64,000 bases of DNA, taken from positions 1-64,000 of the forward strand of contig NZ_AVBF01000003.1 in the NCBI RefSeq assembly GCF_000770635.1. Direction: 5' to 3'. Positions 43,420 through 51,214 of the stretch are shown piece after piece (the stretch's first letter is position 1; the number at the start of each line of letters is the position of its first letter). Position numbers and translations under genes: made by a program. The stretch is from Pontibacillus yanchengensis Y32. Its GTDB lineage: Bacteria > Bacillota > Bacilli > Bacillales > BH030062. The notes beneath the pieces are model-generated. The model worked only from the letters and a program-made list of their open reading frames with translations, was not told the origin of the DNA and searched no databases.

Positions 43420-44133
43420 TTATTCCCCCTGCAAAGATTGTTTAGCTCTTATAATAGCATCTCTAATCTCACTTTCTGGATTATGAATCCAATTTCCGTG
43501 GCCCACTGCTAACAAAGAAGGGGTATAATCCAGTAACCGCTCAGCTGTTTCAATAGCCACTTTTTTGTTCCAAGTAGCTAAAGCTGGAAAAGGAAAACTC
43601 CACTTCATATCCCCCGCTACAGCTACTCCTCCTTTTGTTTGAAGCGCATCGCCGGCTATCAAACTATTGCTTCGTTCATCCAAAAAAGCCATCATCCCTG
43701 GTGTATGGCCAGGAGCAGAAATCGCTCGCAATGAACCTATTCGGTCTTCATCCTTTAATAAGGTGTCAGGTTTTGTCTGAATGTTCTTAGGGGCTCCCCC
43801 TTTTATAGGCGATTCTCCTTCCCCTTCTTCTAACGTTAAATCTCCATTTAAAATCTTTAGTTCTCTTTCAGGTAACAGCACTTCAGCTTTTGGTAGTGCT
43901 TTCTTTAAACCATCTAGCGCACCAACATGATCTGTGTGAGCATGAGTTAATACAATCCTCTGGATAGGTTTCCCTATATCTTCTGCTGCTTTTAAAATGG
44001 ACTTTTTACTAAAAGGCATCCCTGCATCAATTAATGTAAGGGAGTTCTCTTCCTCAATAAAATAACAATTAATCGGAAAAAACGTTGGCATAAACGAAAG
44101 CATATACACTTGGTTCGATTGAGTAACCTTCAT
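43420..44133 (-). CDS. MBL fold metallo-hydrolase
   Basis: Zinc metallo-beta-lactamase fold hydrolase of 237 residues. Metal ligands are visible: THAHTDHVGAL (HxHxDH), GHTPGMMAF (third His), SLIAGDAL (bridging Asp) and LAVGHGN (last His). Substrate unknown; members include lactonases, glyoxalases and phosphodiesterases, and the TetR partner suggests response to a small foreign molecule. Hydrophobic first residues (VYMLSFMPTFFPINCYFI) are usual for the fold. Start at 44133 follows GGGGGAATACCT. First gene of the two-gene operon. Confidence 0.87.
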   Translation of the reverse strand: MKVTQSNQVYMLSFMPTFFPINCYFIEEENSLTLIDAGMPFSKKSILKAAEDIGKPIQRIVLTHAHTDHVGALDGLKKALPKAEVLLPERELKILNGDLTLEEGEGESPIKGGAPKNIQTKPDTLLKDEDRIGSLRAISAPGHTPGMMAFLDERSNSLIAGDALQTKGGVAVAGDMKWSFPFPALATWNKKVAIETAERLLDYTPSLLAVGHGNWIHNPESEIRDAIIRAKQSLQGE

Positions 44134-44156
44134 AGGTATTCCCCCTAATAAACTTA

Positions 44157-44205
44157 AAAACTAATGGTATTAGTTTCATTATAACTAATACCATTAGTTT
44201 TGCAA
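44157..44205 (-). promoter_or_regulatory. Promoter with double TetR-type operator
   Basis: Minus strand: -35 TTGCAA (44200-44205), 16-bp spacer, -10 TATAAT (44178-44183). Two 19-bp arms (44157-44175 and 44183-44201) are perfect inverted copies, and each holds its own palindrome ACTAAT-N3-ATTAGT. One operator lies inside the spacer, the other just downstream of the -10. Confidence 0.8.
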
Positions 44206-44221
44206 GTGTTATTTTAGGTGC

Positions 44222-44349
44222 TGAGACGCGGGGACAGGTCCCTCTGCTCAAAAAAAGTGCCAGACCCCCAGCGCTTTACAGTATCACCACATTACTGAAG
44301 CGGGGGTCTGGCACCAAAAATGGGACGAGGGACCTGTCCCCTCGTCCCA
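44222..44349. repeat. Composite repeat B-A-B
   Basis: Family B copy at 44222-44250 with TGAG/CTCA ends in place of TGGG/CCCA, family A hairpin at 44257-44315 and inverted family B copy at 44321-44349. The right end is 5 bases from the MFS stop codon. Confidence 0.9.
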
Positions 44350-44354
44350 CCATT

Positions 44355-45581
44355 TCATCTCACTAAAGTCTCCTGCATTCTCGTTAACGACAGCACTCCT
44401 GATAATAGTGGGAGGATAGCGACAAGGCCAATGGCCCAGTGAACGGTTAATAGATCAGCAAATAACCCTGCAAGTAAAGCTCCAAATGCATAGCCGCTAT
44501 CTCGCCAGAAACGGTAGATTCCAAGAGATGTTGCCCGCCATTTAGGCTCTGCTACATCACTAATGGAAGCGATAATGGTTGGGTAAACCATCGCAGTTCC
44601 TATACCAAGAAGTAGCGCTCCAACGAGCCATAATAAGTATCCATTGACCAGCAAGATGAACCAAAGGGATAAGGCCTGAACGAACATGCCTCCCACTATA
44701 AGAACTTTTCGACCTATTCTATCACTCCAAACTCCTGTGAACAATTGGAAAAACCCCCATGCGGCTGGGTAAACGGCAATGATAGTACCAATTTGCCCTA
44801 CTGTTAATCCACCAGATGCAAAAAAGATAGGAAAGAGCCCCCAAGCCATGCCATCCTTCAGATTTGTAGTTAATCCTGCGAAGCTACTACTCGATAAATT
44901 TTTATCTTTCCAAGATGTTCGTTTAAATACTTCTGATGTAGAAATCGTATTGGAAGGTTGTTGCTGAGATTGAACCTTCAAATATTGGCCTGTATCCTTA
45001 GCTAATAACGATAAAATAAATCCAACAACAACTAGTCCAATACCAATATAAAAAGGTTCTGGAGTTAACGAATAAACAGAAGCTATATAACCTGATATAA
45101 CTGCCATTAAAGCCACACCGATATAACCTGCAAATTCATTGAATCCAACAGCCAATCCACGTTGATTCGATTTCGCTAAATCTACCTTCATGTTCACTGT
45201 CATCGACCATGTTAATGCCTGATTCACCCCTAACAGCACATTTGCAAAGACAATAATCCACCAAGCTTGAGCAAAAATAACAAGCAACGGAACAGCTAAC
45301 CCAATGGCCCAACCAGCTAATAATACCTTTTTACGTCCCAACCTATCTGCAAGGGTTCCTGCAAATAGATTCATAATCGCTTTTGAGAAACCAAAACTAA
45401 CAATAAATGAGAGCGCCGCAGTCATGGAGGCAAGGCCAAACCGCTCTTCTCCTATGATTGGGAGTATAGTCCGCTCCAACCCAACCATTGATCCTACAAA
45501 TAAATTAATAACAACTAATAAAATAAATTGCGTACTATTTTCTTTTACTCCGATTCTAATATCATTTGATGATGTATTCAT
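44355..45581 (-). CDS. MFS transporter
   Basis: Major facilitator of 408 residues with 12 predicted membrane segments. The loop 2-3 signature GTLADRLGRKKVLL is present at about 80-93, and its repeat GVWSDRIGRKVLIVGG at about 285 in the second half. The central loop (about 205-235) is polar. Substrate not evident; the ARG-like motif set suits drug or metabolite export. It starts at 45581, with a symmetrical sequence 35-75 bases upstream. It is divergent from the Fur-box gene. Confidence 0.87.
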   Translation of the reverse strand: MNTSSNDIRIGVKENSTQFILLVVINLFVGSMVGLERTILPIIGEERFGLASMTAALSFIVSFGFSKAIMNLFAGTLADRLGRKKVLLAGWAIGLAVPLLVIFAQAWWIIVFANVLLGVNQALTWSMTVNMKVDLAKSNQRGLAVGFNEFAGYIGVALMAVISGYIASVYSLTPEPFYIGIGLVVVGFILSLLAKDTGQYLKVQSQQQPSNTISTSEVFKRTSWKDKNLSSSSFAGLTTNLKDGMAWGLFPIFFASGGLTVGQIGTIIAVYPAAWGFFQLFTGVWSDRIGRKVLIVGGMFVQALSLWFILLVNGYLLWLVGALLLGIGTAMVYPTIIASISDVAEPKWRATSLGIYRFWRDSGYAFGALLAGLFADLLTVHWAIGLVAILPLLSGVLSLTRMQETLVR

Positions 45582-45616
45582 ATTTCTTCCCTTTCTAGCA
45601 AAATCATCTCCATTAT

Positions 45617-45655
45617 ACCCTACGGCGTAATTATACTATGTCATAGCCATAGGGT
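45617..45655 (-). promoter_or_regulatory. Dyad in the MFS promoter region
   Basis: ACCCTACGGC (45617-45626) and GCCATAGGGT (45646-45655), 9 of 10 bases paired across a 19-bp spacer that contains TATAAT-like sequence on the minus strand. Possible operator. Confidence 0.4.
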
Positions 45656-45820
45656 TTAATAATTTGCATATGACAACTTTCATGTAGAAATCTTATCTTC
45701 CAACATTTTCACGCTTTATAGATGATTGATTTATTGAACTAAGAAGAAGATTTTTCTTACATATATGTCGCTACATCCCTGAACATATCAATTGTCATTC
45801 TGCGTCCTTCCTCTTATAAT

Positions 45821-45835
45821 TGAAAACGATTATCA
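45821..45835 (+). promoter_or_regulatory. Fur box
   Basis: TGAAAACGATTATCA, a 7-1-7 match to the Bacillus Fur consensus TGATAATNATTATCA with two mismatches, 30 bases before the start of the FhuF-like gene. Confidence 0.7.
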
Positions 45836-45865
45836 AATAAAACATTCCACTCAGGAGGATTCTCC

Positions 45866-46603
45866 ATGGATCAAGAAAGCAAAAGACAATTATACAACTA
45901 CTTAGCCCAGAATGCGTTCATTTATATAGATTCCGACTTTAATGACAAAATTGATTTCCGATTGCAAGACATTATCGAAAAGGAAGACCAAGCTAGACAG
46001 TTCATTGACATTCAAAAGCAACAGCAGGATTTAACCAACCCCACGATCATAGGTACCCTATTTGGCAAAAAGCACTCTGTATTAGGAATGGGATTATATG
46101 TGCTGATGGTACAGCATGGAATTATGATTGATCTTAGACCCGAAAAAGTAGGGATTAAATTAGAAGAAGGAAAATCAAATGCATACTACATTGAAGAAGA
46201 AGCTATCCATCATATTAGCGACCTAACAGAAGAAGAATTTCACAAACTGATTCGAGTGTTTATACTAGAACACCTTCAACCACTTTTTGCTGCTGTGGCG
46301 AAAGCATCTAAGAGCAAGGCTTCTCATCTACATTCATTGGTATCACACAACCTGCACCAGAGAAGCCTAGTCCTTGGTCAAGAAGAAGGGGCAAACCATT
46401 CGATTATCCAACACTACTTGGATTTATTAACATCCGATCAATTATTCGATAACGATGAAACAAACCCGCTGCAATTTACCTTTCAGTTGCATACCCCTCA
46501 AGAAGGTGATCCGATGTATATCCGAAAACATTGCTGCCTCTCTTACCTCGCCAAAGGAGGAGACAAGTCACATTGCTGCGGCACATGCCCCCACCTATTT
46601 TGA
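45866..46603 (+). CDS. FhuF-like siderophore-iron reductase
   Basis: Cytosolic protein of 245 residues. The last 29 residues hold HCC (Cys223, Cys224), then CCGTC (Cys237, Cys238, Cys241) followed by Pro. This matches the 2Fe-2S motif of FhuF-type ferric-siderophore reductases (CC-x10-12-CxxC), with one extra Cys. The remainder fits the IucA/FhuF-like domain (LGMGLYVLMVQHGIMIDLRPEKV, LEHLQPLFAAVAKASKSKASHLHSLVSHNLHQR). It would release iron from imported ferric siderophores. A Fur box and AGGAGGA stand before the ATG, so it should be induced by iron limitation. The stop codon TGA is the first three bases of a family B repeat. Confidence 0.82.
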   Translation: MDQESKRQLYNYLAQNAFIYIDSDFNDKIDFRLQDIIEKEDQARQFIDIQKQQQDLTNPTIIGTLFGKKHSVLGMGLYVLMVQHGIMIDLRPEKVGIKLEEGKSNAYYIEEEAIHHISDLTEEEFHKLIRVFILEHLQPLFAAVAKASKSKASHLHSLVSHNLHQRSLVLGQEEGANHSIIQHYLDLLTSDQLFDNDETNPLQFTFQLHTPQEGDPMYIRKHCCLSYLAKGGDKSHCCGTCPHLF

Positions 46604-46749
46604 GCCGCAGGGACAGGTCCCTCGTCTCACACATAATAAATAAAGTGCCAGACCCCCACCGCTTTACAGTATTACCACATTACCAAAGCGGGGGTCTGGC
46701 ACTTTTTTTGGTACCTGTTTTGGGACGAGGGACCTGTCCCTTCATCCCA
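46601..46749. repeat. Composite repeat B-A-B
   Basis: Family B at 46601-46629 (TGAG/CTCA ends), family A hairpin at 46645-46702, inverted family B at 46721-46749. The left end supplies the stop codon of the FhuF-like gene; the right end is 7 bases from the antiporter stop codon. Confidence 0.9.
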
Positions 46750-46756
46750 CTCTCAC

Positions 46757-48148
46757 CTAAAGCACTAACATCACAATGCCATACAAAATTACGGACAGCA
46801 CAAATGGAACTGCGCTGTGTTTAAGCTTATAGCCTGAATAGGTGACGGTATTAAAGCCCATAATTTTTGACATAGTTGCAGTGGTGGCACTAAGAGGCGA
46901 GACTAGCCCTCCTACTGTGCCGCTTGCGAATACGATACCGATTAAGAGGGCTAGTGGAAGATCTGATGTTGTTGCAAGTGAAACACCAATAGGCATCAAT
47001 AACCCCCATGAACCCCACGCTGAACCTACAAAGTAAGCTAAAACCGATCCTAATAAAAAGGTGACAGGTGGGATGAAAGCTTCTGGAATCACTCCTAATG
47101 TTTCCGTTACAAAAGGTGATAATCCTAAATCCTTGGTAGCAGACGCCAATCCCCACACTAAAGCAAACAAGAGAAACGCAGGTATGAGTTTATTCCCGCC
47201 CTCAAAGAAATATTGCAATAGTTCTTTTAAAGAATACCGACCCATACTGTGCTGAAGGAACGTAATTACAAGTGTAATCAAAATAGCATGAAACATCGCC
47301 TTTGTTACATTCGCTTTCATAAAAGCCTGAATCATGCTTGGTGTCTGCTGATACCCATCCCACCATGATAAAACAACTGACAAACTTATCGCCAAAAACA
47401 AGGGGATGACTAAATTCCACACATTGGCTCTTACATCTTTATCTTCTGCTCCTTCTTCATCTACCCTTTTTTCATCAGCCTGCTCCTCATTCTGATTATA
47501 AATTTTCGGATGCTTTACCACACTATACACAAGGGCAAGCACAATCGTCGTAATCGAAAAGAAGTTGAAGGGGATACTTTTTAAGAAGTACAGATACGGG
47601 TCACCACTGACCTCCTCATTTTCTAAAGCTAATTCAATCGTGGTTGTCATATATCCAATAAAAGCCGTCGCGATAGGAATTAAAGCAATAACAGGTAATG
47701 CCGTTGCTTCAATCACAAAACTAAGCCGTTCTTTCCTCACATCAAGCTTATTTTGAATAGCATTCATAATAGGCGCTACCGTTACAATACGCAGATTTGG
47801 CGAGATAAACGTTCCTCCCAAAGTAAGCCAGCTCAAGAAAATCGCCTGCTTTTTTGTTTGAATACGGTTGGATACTAATTCAATAAAACCTTTGATGCCA
47901 CCTGTCATTTTTGTCATTTGAATAATGCCAGCGAAAATGTATAAGAAACCAATAACTTGAATCTTTGTATCTTTCGTGAGATTCGTAATGATATAGGAGG
48001 ACATAGCGTCCATCCCACCAAGAAAAGAACCTTCTACAATCAAGGAAGCGATTAGTAATCCAATAAACAACCCTGGTAATACTTGTTTCGTCCACAAGGC
48101 AAACACAATAATGACTACAAATGGTATCACTGACTCCCAGTGTTCCAT
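46757..48148 (-). CDS. NhaC-like Na+/H+ antiporter family protein
   Basis: Membrane protein of 463 residues with 11-12 hydrophobic segments. It fits the YuiF/NhaC group of ion transporters: LYIFAGIIQMTKMTGGIKGFIELVSNRIQTKKQAIFLSWLTLGGTFISPNLRIVTVAPIM in the first half and AWGSWGLLMPIGVSLATTSDLP with SGTVGGLVSPLSATTATMSKIMG in the second. YuiF of B. subtilis is annotated as Na+/H+ antiporter or histidine transporter, so the substrate is not certain. A frame extension to 48217 is open, but GGGAGGAG before the ATG at 48148 fixes the start. Confidence 0.82.
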   Translation of the reverse strand: MEHWESVIPFVVIIVFALWTKQVLPGLFIGLLIASLIVEGSFLGGMDAMSSYIITNLTKDTKIQVIGFLYIFAGIIQMTKMTGGIKGFIELVSNRIQTKKQAIFLSWLTLGGTFISPNLRIVTVAPIMNAIQNKLDVRKERLSFVIEATALPVIALIPIATAFIGYMTTTIELALENEEVSGDPYLYFLKSIPFNFFSITTIVLALVYSVVKHPKIYNQNEEQADEKRVDEEGAEDKDVRANVWNLVIPLFLAISLSVVLSWWDGYQQTPSMIQAFMKANVTKAMFHAILITLVITFLQHSMGRYSLKELLQYFFEGGNKLIPAFLLFALVWGLASATKDLGLSPFVTETLGVIPEAFIPPVTFLLGSVLAYFVGSAWGSWGLLMPIGVSLATTSDLPLALLIGIVFASGTVGGLVSPLSATTATMSKIMGFNTVTYSGYKLKHSAVPFVLSVILYGIVMLVL

Positions 48149-48215
48149 GCCACTCCTCCCGCTTCCGAATATTATTGTATTAGTATTGGTTATTGTAGCG
48201 GGTTTCATTACACGC

Positions 48216-48252
48216 AAAAAAAGACTGTAACCATTAATTGTAATGGTTACAG
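48216..48252 (-). terminator. Terminator after the GH32 remnant
   Basis: CTGTAACCATTA / TAATGGTTACAG, a perfect 12-bp stem with a 4-nt loop and a minus-strand T tract. The same stem sequence recurs at 63376-63413. Confidence 0.85.
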
Positions 48253-48265
48253 CCCTCTACATTAA

Positions 48266-48640
48266 TTATATGACATGACTGTTTGCATCCCTTACCACAC
48301 CATAATCAATTGAAGCCAATCTAAATAATTTCCCACTAACTCCTTCTGTTACTGTGAGCGTACTTAGATTTGTAATAAAGAATCTGCTTGTGAAAACAGT
48401 CTCTCCATTATCGCAAAAAATTTCTATACTGGAATGATCCACAAAAATTCGAATCGTATGGATTTCTGTTACTTTCCGTTTAGCAAACCTTTTCGTCCCA
48501 AACCTCTCCGCATATACATAGGTCATATTGGAACGATCCAAACAATACTCAACCTCATTCGAGGAAAAAGTTATAGCATCTCCTGCATCGTTGGATAAAG
48601 ATAGTTCGAATTCGGATTCTACAGAAAGTTCTAGCTCAAA
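48266..48640 (-). pseudogene. C-terminal remnant of a GH32 sucrose-6-phosphate hydrolase
   Basis: An open frame of 124 codons without a fitting start. It matches only the C-terminal beta-sandwich of family GH32 enzymes: FELSLSNDAGDAITFSS, CLDRSN, IRIFVDHSSIEIFCDNGETVFTSRFF. The catalytic five-blade propeller (WMNDPNG, RDP and EC motifs) is absent, and a TAA stop lies just upstream at 48641. The gene has therefore lost about the first 360 codons. An internal ATG at 48541 opens a 91-codon reading, which cannot encode an active enzyme. It ends at a good terminator. Confidence 0.8.
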
Positions 48641-48857
48641 TTATTAAACAGCTAAGATAAGAGAACTATTAACTAACTGTTTAGGAGAACAATATTTTAA
48701 GAACAAGAAAGTTTAATTAACCCATGCAACAACTAGCTATATGTACATTTAAAATTATGAACTTCCTGCTTTTTGGATTACATGAGCTGTTCCTCTTCAA
48801 AGTTATCTATAGCCTATGTAACCAAATTATCTAAACGTTAATCAATTACAACTTTTA

Positions 48858-50360
48858 TTAACAATCATCCCTAATTGTTTTTATTTCTTCATTTACTGCT
48901 TTTGTATCGCTATAAATTCGTTTGAAAGTTCTGTAAAACCGCTCATATTGGTCTACTTTAATTCGTTGCGGGTAGAAGGTTTCTCCATACACAACAAATG
49001 TATTCACAGATTCTTCTAAGGAATTAAACCAACCTAGTCCATAACTAGCTAAAATGGCAGCACCTAGGCTTGGACCATGTTCATTCTCCAATTTTTGTAC
49101 AGTGGCATCAAATATATTAGCTTGTATTTGTAACCAAGTATTATTCTTTGCTCCACCACCTATGGAATAGATATGATTAATTTCAAGATTCGATTCTCGT
49201 AAAATGTCTAGTGCTTCACGAAGAGAAAAAGTAATTCCTTCTACCACTGCACGGGTGAAATGGTTGAACGTATGGGAAGCATCCATTCCAATGAAACTTC
49301 CCCTGATTGTAGAATCAGCGTGAGGGGTCCTCTCTCCAACAATATAAGGTGTAAATAACAAACCATCAGAGCCAATTGGAACTTGATTAATCTTCGCTAG
49401 TAAACTTTCATAGGTTACATCAGCAGCAAACGTGTCTTTAAACCAGCTTAAGCTATAGCCAGCTGCAAGCGTTACACCCATTACATAAAAAGCATCTTGT
49501 TTTCCATGGTTAAAATAATGAACAGCTTCATTGTGTTGGCATTTGTCATGTTCCTCATAGCTCAACATCACTCCTGAGGTACCAATGCTACATAAAGTTT
49601 TTCCTGAAGAGAGCACCCCTGCTCCTATAGCTCCACATGCATTATCAGCCCCCCCTGCAAAAACTAGTGTACTAGAAGACAAACCACATTTTTTAGCTGC
49701 TTCCTCTGTAATATTTCCTACACAATGATGTGATTCTACTAATTCCGGACAAAGATCGACAGAAATCCCTAATACCTCACATATAATTTGACTCCATTGT
49801 TTATTGACAACATCTAATAATAATGTACCAGCTGCATCTGAATATTCCATTTGTAATTTGCCAGTCATTCGATAACGCAGATAATCCTTAGGTAATAAAA
49901 ATGTGGTTGCTCTATTATAGTGATCAGGTTCATGCCTTTTCACCCAAAGTAGTTTTGGCAACGTAAAACCTTCTAAGGCAGGATTCTTTGTGATTTCATA
50001 GAGTTCTTCCCCAAGTTTTTCTTCAATGTCTTTGCATTCTTGAGATGTTCTTGTATCATTCCATAAAATCGCATTTCGAATCACATTACCTTGGTCATCT
50101 AGCAACACTAAACCATGCATTTGACCCGAGTAAGAAATCCCTTGAATATGTGCTACATCAATATCCGCTTTCTCAATAACTTCTTCTATTGCTAAATAAG
50201 TTTGTTGCACCCAATCTTCAGGATCTTGTTCGTTATAACCTAGATGAGGCTGTAATAGTGGATACTCTCTAGTAGCTTCTCCAACTACTTCTCCGTCTTG
50301 ACGTACAGCTAACACTTTAACTCCACTCGTACCTAAGTCAATACCTAGTACATAGCACAT
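48858..50360 (-). CDS. xylB: FGGY family kinase, xylulokinase-like
   Basis: Sugar kinase of 500 residues, the last gene of the sugar operon. Matches XylB: GIDLGTSGVKVLAV (ATP phosphate loop), ISYSGQMHGLVLLD, AILWNDTRTSQEC, EYSDAAGTLLLDV, the catalytic Asp in FAGGADNACGAIGAGV, and the C-terminal GGGAKNNTWLQIQANIF. It would phosphorylate D-xylulose or a related ketose made by the TIM-barrel isomerases upstream. No xylose isomerase gene (xylA) is present, so the true substrate may differ. Start has AGGAAGGAGGG-type sequence upstream and is 17 bases after the permease gene. Confidence 0.85.
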   Translation of the reverse strand: MCYVLGIDLGTSGVKVLAVRQDGEVVGEATREYPLLQPHLGYNEQDPEDWVQQTYLAIEEVIEKADIDVAHIQGISYSGQMHGLVLLDDQGNVIRNAILWNDTRTSQECKDIEEKLGEELYEITKNPALEGFTLPKLLWVKRHEPDHYNRATTFLLPKDYLRYRMTGKLQMEYSDAAGTLLLDVVNKQWSQIICEVLGISVDLCPELVESHHCVGNITEEAAKKCGLSSSTLVFAGGADNACGAIGAGVLSSGKTLCSIGTSGVMLSYEEHDKCQHNEAVHYFNHGKQDAFYVMGVTLAAGYSLSWFKDTFAADVTYESLLAKINQVPIGSDGLLFTPYIVGERTPHADSTIRGSFIGMDASHTFNHFTRAVVEGITFSLREALDILRESNLEINHIYSIGGGAKNNTWLQIQANIFDATVQKLENEHGPSLGAAILASYGLGWFNSLEESVNTFVVYGETFYPQRIKVDQYERFYRTFKRIYSDTKAVNEEIKTIRDDC

Positions 50361-50377
50361 ATGAACCCTCCTTCCTA

Positions 50378-51214
50378 TTATCCTTTTGTAGCCCCAGTGG
50401 TAAGACCATCAACAATATACTTTTGCAAGAAGATGAAGGCTATCACAATTGGTAAAGATGAAACAAAAGAGGCAGCCATTAAGTTATTCCAAACCGACTG
50501 ATACTCCCCCATATAATTGAAAATACCAACAGTTACTGGTCTCATAGAGTTGTCATTCGATAACGTTAATGCGAAAAGAAGTTCATTCCAAGCCATCAAA
50601 AATGTAAAAGTTCCTACTGTAATTAAACCAGTCCGGGTTAAAGGGAGAATTACTTTAAAGAATGTAGTGAATTTATTGCATCCATCGATAAGCGCCGCTT
50701 CTTCTAATCCTTTAGGAAGTCTTAAGAAGAAAGGACGTAACAGGATGATTGCAAACGGTAATAACACAGTCGTATTCGCTATGATTAACCCAAGAAATGT
50801 ATCGGTAAGTCCTATTTTTTGATAAATAATATATAGAGGTGTGGCCATAATAATGGTTGGAAACATCTGACTAGTAATGAGAACTCCAACAATGATGACC
50901 AATCCCGTAATTTTCTTACGTGCTAAAGCATATGCAGCTGGTGCAGAAAGCAATAAGGTTAGTAACATACTACCAGAGCCAATGATAAAGCTATTTTTCA
51001 TATACAATAGCATTGATTTTTCACCTTGAAAAATCTCAATATATGGTTTGAAAGTAGGATCATTCGGAAAGAAGATCGGTGGACTGGAGAAAATTTCATT
51101 TAATGGCTTAATCGACGTGATAAACATCCAATAAACTGGGAACATCATGATACACGTTGCTAGAATACCAAGCACCATATATAGGATTGTACGTCTATTA
51201 TTTGTATTTACCAT
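50378..51214 (-). CDS. Carbohydrate ABC transporter permease, MalG type
   Basis: Inner permease subunit of 278 residues with six membrane segments. The EAA loop that docks the ATPase is EEAALIDGCNKFTTFFKVILPLTRTGL near residue 180. The N-terminus (MVNTNNRRTILYMVLGILATCIMMFPVYWMFITSIKP) is typical for MalG-like subunits of CUT1 importers. Its ATG overlaps the stop of the other permease gene by one base. No ATPase gene is in the operon, so a shared MsmX-type ATPase is expected, as is common in Bacillus. Confidence 0.9.
   Translation of the reverse strand: MVNTNNRRTILYMVLGILATCIMMFPVYWMFITSIKPLNEIFSSPPIFFPNDPTFKPYIEIFQGEKSMLLYMKNSFIIGSGSMLLTLLLSAPAAYALARKKITGLVIIVGVLITSQMFPTIIMATPLYIIYQKIGLTDTFLGLIIANTTVLLPFAIILLRPFFLRLPKGLEEAALIDGCNKFTTFFKVILPLTRTGLITVGTFTFLMAWNELLFALTLSNDNSMRPVTVGIFNYMGEYQSVWNNLMAASFVSSLPIVIAFIFLQKYIVDGLTTGATKG

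Noticed and set aside
33924-46749. Family A/B repeats as a CRISPR array
   Set aside because: Copies are scattered and palindromic with no regular spacers and no cas genes.
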